Below are positions 55,937-63,802 of a stretch of DNA of 64,000 bases, piece by piece (positions within the stretch are counted from its first letter, which is position 1; every line of letters starts with the position of its first letter). This stretch comes from Curtobacterium sp. MCLR17_036. Lineage in GTDB: Bacteria > Actinomycetota > Actinomycetes > Actinomycetales > Microbacteriaceae. The notes beneath the pieces were generated by a model, which was not told the origin of the DNA, made no database searches, and saw only the letters and a list, made by a program, of their open reading frames with translations. Location of the stretch: NCBI RefSeq assembly GCF_003234445.2, contig NZ_CP126269.1, forward strand, positions 1 through 64,000. Reading direction: 5' to 3'. A program made the translations under genes and the position numbers.

Positions 55937-56874
55937 TGGCGGAGCCGGACGCGGCTCGGTCGTCCCGCCGTCGGCGACCGGACGGCCGGGCGGCGGGCGG
56001 CGGACGCGACCGCGGCAAGCACCGCGGCGGGGGCACCGACCGCTTCGTGGCGACGACCGAGGCGCTCGGCGCGCTCGCGGTCGACGGTGCCTCCGTGAGC
56101 GCCTCCGTCATCGACACGTCGTCGGGCAGGTCGCTGCTCTCGGTGGACGACACCCTCGTCCAGCCGGTCGCGAGCCTGGGCCGCGTGCTCCTGCTGGTCG
56201 AGGTCGCCGCCCGGCTCGAGGACGGCCGACTGCACGGCGACCGGCTGCAGCGCATGGCAAGGGACACCGCGACCGGCGCCGGCCTGTGGCAGTTCCTGCA
56301 GGAGCCGACGATGCAGGTGCCCGACCTGGCGACCCTGGTCGGCGCCACCGGCGACGCCTGGGCGACGAACGCCCTGCTCTCCACCGTCGGCATCGACGCC
56401 GTGCGCGAGCGCGCCGACTCCCTGGGCTTCGAGCGGACGGCGCTCATCGACCGGGTGCGCGACCGCCGCGGACCGGACGACGCCCCGGACACCTCGGTCG
56501 CGCCGACCGGGGAGCTGGCGTGGGTGATGCGCGGCCTGGCCCTCGGCGAGGTCGTCGACGAGGCCGTCTCGAACCGGGTGCTCGGCTGGCTGTCGCTGGC
56601 GAGCGACCTCAGCCTGGTCGCCGGCTCCTTCGGACTCGACCCGCTGTCGCACCGGGCGCTCGACCACGGGCTGCAGGCGGTCGCGGTGACGGGGTCGAGC
56701 ACCGGCGTGCGCGCCGAGGCCGGGATCCTGCGGGGGCCGGGGTCGTCGGTGAGCTACGCCGTCACGGTGACCTTCGACGACGTCTCGCTGCAGCGACGCC
56801 TCGCTGTCGTCGAGGCGCTGCGCACCATGGGCACCGAGGTGCTCGAGGCCGTGCACGCACCCGCGCGTCGCTGA
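55936..56874 (+). CDS. Beta-lactamase-fold protein lacking catalytic motifs
   Basis: The 312-residue protein has a basic, Gly-rich N-terminus (about 1-38) and a serine beta-lactamase/DD-peptidase-like domain. The family motifs are altered: SxxK reads SLGR (LVQPVASLGRVLLL), SDN reads GDA (ATGDAWATNALL) and KTG reads VTG (AVAVTGSSTGVRAEAGI). With no catalytic Lys, loop Ser/Asn or KTG Lys it is probably not a penicillin hydrolase. It may bind cell-wall peptides or have lost function. It is translationally coupled to the M13 peptidase and has no signal peptide. Confidence 0.75.
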   Translation: MAEPDAARSSRRRRPDGRAAGGGRDRGKHRGGGTDRFVATTEALGALAVDGASVSASVIDTSSGRSLLSVDDTLVQPVASLGRVLLLVEVAARLEDGRLHGDRLQRMARDTATGAGLWQFLQEPTMQVPDLATLVGATGDAWATNALLSTVGIDAVRERADSLGFERTALIDRVRDRRGPDDAPDTSVAPTGELAWVMRGLALGEVVDEAVSNRVLGWLSLASDLSLVAGSFGLDPLSHRALDHGLQAVAVTGSSTGVRAEAGILRGPGSSVSYAVTVTFDDVSLQRRLAVVEALRTMGTEVLEAVHAPARR

Positions 56875-56881
56875 GCCGCGT

Positions 56882-57310
56882 TCAGCGCAGCAGCACGAAC
56901 GACCGCAGCGGTGCCGGCTCGACGTCGTGCACCTCGACGAAGCCGCGCGACTCGTAGAAGGCCCGCTGGCCGTCCTCGGCGTCGGTGAGCAGGACCGTCT
57001 GCCGCACGCCGGCGTACCGGCGCAGGGCCTCGTCGAGCAGAGCCCCGCCGATACCGCTCCGGTGGGCGTCCGGCACGACGAGCACGTCCTGCACGTACAC
57101 GACGGTGACGCCGTCCGAGATCGTCCGCAGCAGGCCGAGCAGCCGCCCGTCGTCGCCGCGGGCGGTCAGGACGGTGTGCGAGCCGGCGACCGCGGCACCC
57201 AGTGCCGCCGGGTCCGCCGTGTAGGTCGTCCAGCCGACGGCGTCGTACAGCGCCGTGAGCTCGTCGGTCCCCGGGCGCTCGTGCTCGATCGTGCAGGTCA
57301 CGGTACCCAT
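56882..57310 (-). CDS. GNAT-family N-acetyltransferase
   Basis: A 142-residue GNAT protein with the acetyl-CoA binding motif A (VYVQDVLVVPDAHRSGIGGA) near 72-90 and FYESRGFVEVHD near 117. The substrate is not predictable. It is convergent with the beta-lactamase-fold gene, stops being eight bases apart, and follows the DUF4232 gene after 34 bp. Confidence 0.9.
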   Translation of the reverse strand: MGTVTCTIEHERPGTDELTALYDAVGWTTYTADPAALGAAVAGSHTVLTARGDDGRLLGLLRTISDGVTVVYVQDVLVVPDAHRSGIGGALLDEALRRYAGVRQTVLLTDAEDGQRAFYESRGFVEVHDVEPAPLRSFVLLR

Positions 57311-57344
57311 GGTGCCCGAACCCGGGCCACCGCCCCCACCGCCG

Positions 57345-58034
57345 CTACGACGTCGCCTGGCCCTCGGGGACGAGCGCCTGCACGGCCAACAGGCCCGCGT
57401 CGGCGGACGAGCACGCGGTCCAGTCCGACGTCTTCACGAACAGGGACTGCTTCGACCCGGGCGGGTAGACACGGAAGCCGTCCGGGGTCCTCGGGGAGCA
57501 GTCCGCCTTCCGGTAGTCCTCGGCGCGGGTGATCTTGAGCGGCGCGACGGCGGTCTTGCCCGGGGCGAGGGTCACGGTCGGGTGCGGCGAGCTCTTCTCC
57601 TGCGCGGCGGCGGCACCGATCTGGGTGCCGTTCCCGCCCCCGACGAACGAGACTCCGGGCCAGCCCTGCAGCGTGCAGGCCGTCGAACCGGTGTTCCGGA
57701 GGGCCAGGTGCACGATGACGCTGCCGGCCGCACCGCCGCTGCCCGGTTCGATCGACGCCGCGAGCGACGACGCGGCACACCGACCGGCGTCGGCGGTCCC
57801 GGCGGGAGTCGACGCCGACGACGATCCCGGAGCGGACGACGAGGTGGTCCCCGTCGAGGGCACCCCGGACGCAGCGTCCGAGGACGAGGACGAGGACGAG
57901 GACGACGACGGGGCGGGCACGGTCACGGTGTCCGTGGCGGTGGGGGTCCCGCCGGAGGCGCAGCCCGCCAGCGCCCCGATCGCGACGAGACCGGTGACGG
58001 CGAGCAGGGACTTCGATCGGCTGCTGCGGTGCAT
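57345..58034 (-). CDS. DUF4232 lipoprotein
   Basis: The 229-residue protein has a signal peptide with lipobox LAGC near residue 25 (AIGALAGCASGG), so it is probably anchored to the outer face of the membrane. A disordered Ser/Thr/Pro linker includes a run of ten Ser encoded by a trinucleotide repeat (about 57880-57912). The DUF4232 domain (about 85-229) has LALRNTGSTACTLQGWPGVS, with paired cysteines. DUF4232 proteins are common in actinobacteria, function unknown. Confidence 0.9.
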   Translation of the reverse strand: MHRSSRSKSLLAVTGLVAIGALAGCASGGTPTATDTVTVPAPSSSSSSSSSSDAASGVPSTGTTSSSAPGSSSASTPAGTADAGRCAASSLAASIEPGSGGAAGSVIVHLALRNTGSTACTLQGWPGVSFVGGGNGTQIGAAAAQEKSSPHPTVTLAPGKTAVAPLKITRAEDYRKADCSPRTPDGFRVYPPGSKQSLFVKTSDWTACSSADAGLLAVQALVPEGQATS

Positions 58035-58133
58035 GGACCACAGGCAACCACCACCGGGCGCTCGCGGTTCGGTCGGCGTCCAGGGACCGCGTGTTCACTC
58101 CCCGGCAGGACAACCGAGCACTGGAGGTCGGAC

Positions 58134-58409
58134 ATGACCGGCAAGCACGAGCAAGCACGCGGCGAGGACGGCCGGGCGGACGGGGTCGAACCCACCGCCG
58201 GCGCGTTCACCGACAGCGAGATCCCGGGCGAGCACCACGTGGCGTCCACCGAGCCGGCGGGGGAGTTCGTCTCGAGCGACATCCCCGGCGAGGTGCGACC
58301 GGACTCGAGCGGCCCGGACGGCGAGTACGTCGAGTCGGACATCCCCGGCGAGGCCGAGCCGACGCAGGACGGCGAGACCGGCCACTACGTCGACAAGGAC
58401 CACGCCTGA
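58134..58409 (+). CDS. Small acidic protein with three SDIPGE repeats, 91 residues
   Basis: The product starts MTGKHEQARGEDGRADG and contains three units: FTDSEIPGEHH, FVSSDIPGEVR and YVESDIPGEAE, followed by a degenerate YVDKDHA end. It is acidic and likely disordered with short repeated motifs. GGAG is about nine bases upstream of the ATG. It is divergent from the DUF4232 lipoprotein and ends three bases before the convergent Nudix stop. I do not know a family name. Confidence 0.7.
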   Translation: MTGKHEQARGEDGRADGVEPTAGAFTDSEIPGEHHVASTEPAGEFVSSDIPGEVRPDSSGPDGEYVESDIPGEAEPTQDGETGHYVDKDHA

Positions 58410-58412
58410 CGG

Positions 58413-58823
58413 CTAGTCGATGCGCTCCGCCGCCACCAGGCGGCGGAGCGTCTCCACGCCCGCCGGCGGACAGCGGTCGGCATCGGCCGAGGTGACCCAC
58501 TCGACCTCGTCGACCTCTGCGGAGGCGACGGGCGTGGCGGTGTCGAGCGGGCCTCCTGGTCGGACCGTGAACAGGGTCATCGCGACCATCGTGCCGGGGG
58601 CCTGCCCGTGCGCGGGTTCGAGCACCACGCCGAACTCCTCGAGGTCGTCGGGGGTGCACCGCAGACCGGTCTCCTCGAAGGCCTCACGCACGGCGGCCTC
58701 GACGTCGGTCTCGTGCGGCTCCGCCTTGCCGCCAGGCAGGTAGAGCACGTCGCGTCCGCGTGCGCGCACCATGAGCACGCGTCGGTCGCGCACCAGGACC
58801 AGCGCACTCACGCGCAGGGTCAC
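58413..58823 (-). CDS. Nudix hydrolase
   Basis: The 136-residue protein has a Nudix box from GGKAEPHETDVEAAVREAFE into ETGLRCTP at about residues 29-55, with intact glutamates. The start is uncertain: GTG 58823 follows the hemA stop by 17 bases, and GTG 58811 is the next choice; no RBS is clear. A GACGGGAGGC half element (58831-58840) lies directly before it. It is downstream of hemA on the same strand, but a heme link is not evident. Confidence 0.85.
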   Translation of the reverse strand: MTLRVSALVLVRDRRVLMVRARGRDVLYLPGGKAEPHETDVEAAVREAFEETGLRCTPDDLEEFGVVLEPAHGQAPGTMVAMTLFTVRPGGPLDTATPVASAEVDEVEWVTSADADRCPPAGVETLRRLVAAERID

Positions 58824-58840
58824 CGGGTCGGACGGGAGGC

Positions 58841-60163
58841 TCAGCTCGCGTCCGCCTGGTCGCTGCGGTCCGTCGTGGGGCGCTCGGGCGCGGTGCGCTC
58901 GGCGAGCGGCACGACGGGCGTCGGCAGCTGGGCCTGCGGCTCGGGGCGCACGCCGAAGAGCGAGTCGATCGCCGCGACGAACTCGTCGCCACGCCCGGCA
59001 CGGCCGAGCTCGCGGGCACGGACCGACGGACGGTGCAGCAGCACGCCGACCAGGTGCCGGAGCGCCCGCTCGGTGTGCTCGGCCGACTCGCCGTCCGCGC
59101 CGCCGCGGCGCTTCGCCCGGTCGATCTCGTCGTCGAGGATGTCGAAGACGTGGGTGCGGAAGGCGACGAGGGCCGGGGTGGTCGACTGCTCGAGCGCCTG
59201 CGTGCGGAACCGGGACACCGCGTCGTCGACCATCGCGCGGGCCTCGGACTCGGCGTTCAGCTCGGCGATCGGGGCGTGGATGCTGATGGTCTCGAGGTCG
59301 AGCAGCTCGACGCCGTCGACGTCGGCGGCGGCCGGGTCGACGTTGCGCGGCAGGCCGAGGTCGATGACGATCCGGCGGACGCCGTCGTCGAGGTCGTCCG
59401 GCGCGACGACCGGGACCTCGCTCGAGGTGCAGGTGATGACGACGTCGCTCGCGGCGATCGCCCCGCGCAGGTCGCGAGCGGCGACGAGGTCGTGCTTGGC
59501 GGCGAACCACGGGGCGCGGCCCGACGGCGAGAACACCTGGATGGTCTCGGCCCCGCGGTCGCGCAGGGCGGCGATCGTGGTGGCGGCGTAGCTGCCAGTG
59601 CCGACGAGCAGCACGCGGGTGTGCGCCCAGTCGGTGATGCGCGACGACGCGAGCTCGAGGCCGAGGCGGACGAGCGACCGGCCGGCTGCACCGATGCGCG
59701 TGCGGGTCTTCACGCCGCGCGAGGTGTGCGCGGCCTCCTGGAAGAGCCGCTCGAGCGCCGAGGTGGTCGTCCCGTTGGTGCGGGCGTCCTCGAGGGAGCG
59801 ACGGACCTGGCCGGAGATCTCGGTCTCGCCGACGACGACGGACTCGAGTCCGCTGGAGACCGCGAAGAGGTGCTGGACCACGTCCTTGCCACCGAGCACG
59901 TTCACCGACTCGAGGACCTCGGAGGCGTCGAGGTCGCTGGCCGCCGAGACGGCGTCGACGGTCGCGGCGACGGCGGAGTCACGGTCGTCGCCGGCGATGT
60001 CGAGGTAGGCCTCGAAGCGGTTGCAGGTGGCGAGGACGACGGCCCCGTCGAGGACGTCCGAGTCCGTCACGAGTCGGCCGGCCGCAGCCGGTGCACCGAT
60101 GCTCAGTCGCTCCAGGAGATCGAAGCTGGCGTTGCGATGCGACGCCGTGAGACAGATGAGCAC
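58841..60163 (-). CDS. hemA: Glutamyl-tRNA reductase
   Basis: HemA reduces glutamyl-tRNA to glutamate-1-semialdehyde, the first step of tetrapyrrole synthesis by the C5 route. The 440-residue protein has the catalytic Cys in VLATCNRFE near residue 46, GETEISGQVR near 111, the NADPH-binding VGTGSYAA near 186, and a C-terminal helical domain followed by a Pro/Glu-rich tail. It starts at GTG 60163 and is divergent from hemE with only 38 bp between starts. Confidence 0.95.
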   Translation of the reverse strand: MLICLTASHRNASFDLLERLSIGAPAAAGRLVTDSDVLDGAVVLATCNRFEAYLDIAGDDRDSAVAATVDAVSAASDLDASEVLESVNVLGGKDVVQHLFAVSSGLESVVVGETEISGQVRRSLEDARTNGTTTSALERLFQEAAHTSRGVKTRTRIGAAGRSLVRLGLELASSRITDWAHTRVLLVGTGSYAATTIAALRDRGAETIQVFSPSGRAPWFAAKHDLVAARDLRGAIAASDVVITCTSSEVPVVAPDDLDDGVRRIVIDLGLPRNVDPAAADVDGVELLDLETISIHAPIAELNAESEARAMVDDAVSRFRTQALEQSTTPALVAFRTHVFDILDDEIDRAKRRGGADGESAEHTERALRHLVGVLLHRPSVRARELGRAGRGDEFVAAIDSLFGVRPEPQAQLPTPVVPLAERTAPERPTTDRSDQADAS

Positions 60164-60201
60164 GGAGACAATGGTAACGCCGTCGATGGGAGAATCATCC
60201 G

Positions 60202-61326
60202 GTGACCGAAGCACCGACCGACGCCCTTCCCGCCTCGCACCCCCTCGCCGACGGGCGCACGAGCGGCTCGCGGCTCGTCCGTGCGCTGCGCGGCGACCGC
60301 CCCGAGGGCCTCCCGGTGTGGTTCATGCGCCAGGCGGGCCGTTCGCTGCCGGAGTACCGCGAGCTGCGGGTCGGCACGGCCATGCTCGACGCGTGCCTCG
60401 ACCCGGAGATGGCGTCGGAGATCACCCTGCAGCCGGTCCGTCGGCACGGGGTCGACGCCGGCATCTTCTTCAGCGACATCGTCGTGCCGATCAAGCTCGC
60501 CGGCGTCGACGTCGAGATCGTGCCCGGTCGCGGCCCGGTGCTCGCGTCGCCGATCCGCACCGCTGCGGACGTGGACGCCCTCGAGACGCTCGACCCCGCG
60601 GCGCTCGCCCCGATCGAGCAGGCCGTCGCCCGCACGGTGGAGCAGCTCGGGGACACCCCGCTGATCGGCTTCGCGGGGGCGCCGTTCACCCTCGCCGCGT
60701 ACCTGGTCGAGGGGGGTCCCTCGAAGGACCACATCCGTGCCCGCACCCTCATGCACGCCGACCCGGAGACCTGGTCGCGCCTGCTCGCCTGGGCCGCCGA
60801 GGTGTCCGGCGCCTTCCTGCGCGCGCAGGTGCTCGCCGGGGCCTCGGCCGCGCAGCTCTTCGACTCGTGGGTGGGTTCGCTCTCCCGCGCCGACTACGTG
60901 CGCTCGGTGGCACCGCACTCGGCCCGGGCGCTGGCGCACGTCGCCGACCTCGGGGTCCCGCGCACGCACTTCGGCGTCGGCAGCGGCGAGGTCCTCGCGG
61001 ACATGACGACGCTCGGCACGGACTCCGTCGCGGTCGACGCGGTCGGGGTCGACTGGCGACTGCCCCTCGACGAGGCCGTCCGCCGCGTCGGCACCGGCGT
61101 CACGGTGCAGGGCAACATCGACCCGGCGATGCTCGCGGCACCGTGGCAGGTGCTCGAGGACCACGTGCGCGACGTCGTCCGCCGCGGCGGTACGGCCCGT
61201 GCGCACGTCGTGAACCTCGGGCACGGCGTGCCGCCGGAGACCGACCCGACCGTGCTGACCCGCGTCGTCGAGCTCGTCCACTCGCTCGGCGACGGCACCG
61301 ACGGGGCGACCGGAGCCACCGCATGA
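60202..61326 (+). CDS. hemE: Uroporphyrinogen III decarboxylase
   Basis: HemE decarboxylates uroporphyrinogen III to coproporphyrinogen III. The 374-residue enzyme has PVWFMRQAGRSLPEYR near residue 38, FSDIVVPI near 90, GFAGAPFTLAAYLVEGG near 154, and C-terminal HVVNLGHGVPPETD. It begins at GTG 60202 with no RBS, consistent with a leaderless mRNA. The stop overlaps the hemY start (ATGA), so the two are coupled. Confidence 0.96.
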   Translation: MTEAPTDALPASHPLADGRTSGSRLVRALRGDRPEGLPVWFMRQAGRSLPEYRELRVGTAMLDACLDPEMASEITLQPVRRHGVDAGIFFSDIVVPIKLAGVDVEIVPGRGPVLASPIRTAADVDALETLDPAALAPIEQAVARTVEQLGDTPLIGFAGAPFTLAAYLVEGGPSKDHIRARTLMHADPETWSRLLAWAAEVSGAFLRAQVLAGASAAQLFDSWVGSLSRADYVRSVAPHSARALAHVADLGVPRTHFGVGSGEVLADMTTLGTDSVAVDAVGVDWRLPLDEAVRRVGTGVTVQGNIDPAMLAAPWQVLEDHVRDVVRRGGTARAHVVNLGHGVPPETDPTVLTRVVELVHSLGDGTDGATGATA

Positions 61327-62660
61327 CCGACGTCGTCGTGGTCGGCGGTGGCGTCGCCGGGCTCGTCACGGCGCGCGACCTGGCGAAGGGCGGGGCGCAC
61401 GTCGTCCTGGTCGAGGCGGCCGGTGTCCTGGGCGGGATGATCCGACGGCACACCGTCGGCGGGCTCGACCTCGACATGGCGGCCGACTCGTTCGCCACCA
61501 GGACCGACGCCGTCGGCGGCCTGGCGATCGAACTCGGCCTCGGCGGCGACGTCGTCACCCCGGACCCGCGCGGCGCCTGGCTGATGACCCGCGACGGTCG
61601 CACGGCACCGATCCCCGCGACCGGGCTGCTCGGCATCCCGAGCACCCCGATGGCGGCCGACGTGCTGGCCGTCGTCGGGCAGGCGGGCGGTCTGCGCGCC
61701 CAGATGGACTCGCTGCTGCCCGCCCCGGTGGGGGCGAAGGCGTCGTCGCTCGGCGAGCTCGTGCGCCGGCGCATGGGCGAGCGCGTGCTCGACGACCTGG
61801 TCGTGCCGATCGCCGGCGGCGTGCACTCCACCCACCCGGACCAGCTCGACCCCGACCGGGTGTCACCCGGCCTGCGCGCCGCGCTGCTGCGCGAGGGCTC
61901 CCTGGCGCGGGCCGTGGTCGCGCTGCGCGCCCGCGCGGCCGCCGGAACGCCGGTGCAGGGCATCCGCGGCGGCATCGTCCGGCTGGTCGACGAACTCGTG
62001 GCCGACATGGAGACGTACCGCGTCGACGTCCGACTGCACACCCGTGCGACGCGCATCGAGGCGCACGCGGTCGAGGTCGTCTCCGCCGACGGCGTCGTCG
62101 AGCGACTGCCGGCGCAGCACACCCTGGCGTCCGTGCCGGACCCGGAGCGCACCGACCCGGCCGACCGCACGGGCATCGAGCTCGTCACGCTCGTCGTCGA
62201 CCAGACCGAGCTCGACGCGGCGCCGCGGGGGACCGGCATGCTCGTGCACCCCGACGCCGCGCAGGTCGGGGCGAAGGCGCTCACGCACGCGACGGTGAAG
62301 TGGCCGTGGTTGGCCGAGGCAGCGGGTGGCCGCCACGTGCTGCGCCTCAGCTACGCGACGCCGGTCGCGACCGGTCCGGTGGACGGGGCCGACGCGGCGG
62401 ACGTCGCCACGAGCCTCCCGGTCGACCCGTCCGGACCCGTCGGCAGCCGCGCGCTCGACGACGCGTCCACGCTGCTCGGTGTGCCGCTGGCGGCCGACCG
62501 CGTCGTCGGGGCGGCGCGCGTCCGGTGGCACGGGCCCGACCTGACCGCCGCGGGTCTGGCGGAGGGCGTCGTCGGCATCGGTGAGGCATCGTCCGGCCGG
62601 GGTCTGGCCGGCATCGTCGGCGCCGCACGGGCCGCAGCTGGGCGCATCCTGGAATCCTGA
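61323..62660 (+). CDS. hemY: Coproporphyrinogen III oxidase (HemY/CgoX type)
   Basis: The 445-residue FAD protein has the dinucleotide-binding motif GGGVAGLVTARDLAKGG near residue 8 and a C-terminal FAD motif ASSGRGLAGIVGAA. In monoderms such HemY proteins act as coproporphyrinogen III oxidases in the coproporphyrin-dependent pathway, and the probable hemQ downstream supports this. The central part is shorter than in many homologues. Coupled to hemE by a four-base overlap. Confidence 0.93.
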   Translation: MTDVVVVGGGVAGLVTARDLAKGGAHVVLVEAAGVLGGMIRRHTVGGLDLDMAADSFATRTDAVGGLAIELGLGGDVVTPDPRGAWLMTRDGRTAPIPATGLLGIPSTPMAADVLAVVGQAGGLRAQMDSLLPAPVGAKASSLGELVRRRMGERVLDDLVVPIAGGVHSTHPDQLDPDRVSPGLRAALLREGSLARAVVALRARAAAGTPVQGIRGGIVRLVDELVADMETYRVDVRLHTRATRIEAHAVEVVSADGVVERLPAQHTLASVPDPERTDPADRTGIELVTLVVDQTELDAAPRGTGMLVHPDAAQVGAKALTHATVKWPWLAEAAGGRHVLRLSYATPVATGPVDGADAADVATSLPVDPSGPVGSRALDDASTLLGVPLAADRVVGAARVRWHGPDLTAAGLAEGVVGIGEASSGRGLAGIVGAARAAAGRILES

Positions 62661-62759
62661 GCGGACCACCCGGCGACCGAGGGCTACTGTTGGCGAGAGC
62701 GCGGGACGTATTCCGTTCGGCGCATGACCACGCACACTGACCCAACGGAGGAATCGCAC

Positions 62760-63014
62760 ATGCGAGGAAAGCTCCTGTTCGTCGCCGGCGCAGCACTCGG
62801 GTACGTCCTGGGATCGCGAGCCGGACGGGCGCGGTACGAGCAGATCAAGACCGTCAGCGGCAAGATCTGGAACAGCAACGGCGTCCAGAAGGGCGTGCAC
62901 GTCGCTGAGGACTTCGTCGCCGACAAGACCCCGGACGTCGCCGAGTTCATCGGTGAGACCACGAAGAAGGCCGTCCGCAAGGTCGGTCAGAAGAAGGACT
63001 CCACCACCTCATGA
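62760..63014 (+). CDS. YtxH-like small protein
   Basis: The 84-residue product starts MRGKLLFVAGAALGYVLGSR, a short hydrophobic segment with Gly, followed by a basic RAGRARYEQI and a polar helical tail, as in YtxH-domain stress proteins. GGAGGA at 62747-62752 fixes the start. Its stop overlaps the holin-superfamily gene start (ATGA). A role in envelope stress is suggested by relatives, not shown. Confidence 0.8.
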   Translation: MRGKLLFVAGAALGYVLGSRAGRARYEQIKTVSGKIWNSNGVQKGVHVAEDFVADKTPDVAEFIGETTKKAVRKVGQKKDSTTS

Positions 63015-63469
63015 CCGACACCCGCGATCGCCGGTCGCGTTCGCTGTTCGGCCTGGTCGGGGACGTCCCCAAGCTCGTCAAGGGCCTGGTCAAGGGCGAG
63101 ATCGACCTGCTCAAGGCCGAGATGCTCGCGAAGGCGAAGATCTTCGGGCTCGCTGCCGGTCTGCTGGTCGGCGCGCTCGTCATCGTGCTCTACGCGATCG
63201 GCGTGCTGCTGACCGCCGCCGTGATGGGCCTGGCGACCGTGATGCCGGCCTGGCTGGCCGCGATCGTCATCGCCGTCGTCATGCTGATCGTCGCCGCGGT
63301 CCTCGGACTGCTCGGCTGGAAGCGCCTGAAGAAGGGCCTGCCGATCACGCCGAAGCGCACGATCGACAGCGTCAAGAACGACATCAACGCGGTGAAGGGG
63401 CTGGGCAAGAAGCCGACCCCGCCGACGCAGTACGGCAGCCGCAAGCCGGACGTCGGCGGCCGGTTCTGA
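63011..63469 (+). CDS. Putative actinobacterial holin-X (phage holin superfamily III) protein
   Basis: The 152-residue protein has a basic amphipathic N-terminus (VGDVPKLVKGLVKGEIDLLK), two transmembrane helices at about 45-70 and 75-100, and a basic tail. It matches the DUF1469/holin superfamily III type widespread in actinobacterial chromosomes, unrelated to active prophages here. It is coupled to the upstream YtxH-like gene and precedes a DUF3618 gene by 32 bp. Confidence 0.85.
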   Translation: MTDTRDRRSRSLFGLVGDVPKLVKGLVKGEIDLLKAEMLAKAKIFGLAAGLLVGALVIVLYAIGVLLTAAVMGLATVMPAWLAAIVIAVVMLIVAAVLGLLGWKRLKKGLPITPKRTIDSVKNDINAVKGLGKKPTPPTQYGSRKPDVGGRF

Positions 63470-63501
63470 GCCCCGACAGCCGCCCCACCGACGGAGGAAC
63501 C

Positions 63502-63732
63502 GTGACCGACTCGCACGACGACCTGGCCGACCGCGTCGCCGCGACCCGCGCGCAGTTGTTCGACACCCTCGACGCGATCGAGGACAAGCTCAACGTGCCG
63601 AAGCAGCTCGGCATCGCGGCCGCGAAGGTCAAGCGAGGGATCGACGAGCAGCCCGTCCCGTACCTGGCCGGCCTCGCAGCCGGAGTGGCGGTGGTCGGGG
63701 GTATCGTCGTGATGGTGCTCCGACGGCGGTAG
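63502..63732 (+). CDS. DUF3618 protein
   Basis: The 76-residue protein starts at GTG 63502 with GGAGGA at 63493-63498. Its first half is polar (DLADRVAATRAQLFDTLDAI) and typical of DUF3618, and the second half is a single transmembrane helix YLAGLAAGVAVVGGIVVMVL ending in RRR. DUF3618 genes commonly follow YtxH and holin-superfamily genes in Microbacteriaceae-like genomes. Function unknown. Confidence 0.85.
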   Translation: MTDSHDDLADRVAATRAQLFDTLDAIEDKLNVPKQLGIAAAKVKRGIDEQPVPYLAGLAAGVAVVGGIVVMVLRRR

Positions 63733-63802
63733 ACCGGCTCCGAGCGCGGTCCACCCGGTCGGGGCGGCCATCACCCCTGGCAACCGATAGGACAACGGAT
63801 CC

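Noticed and set aside
63011..63469. Holin-like gene as evidence for a prophage
   Set aside because: No other phage genes, integrase or att sites are nearby; this superfamily is a chromosomal fixture in actinobacteria.
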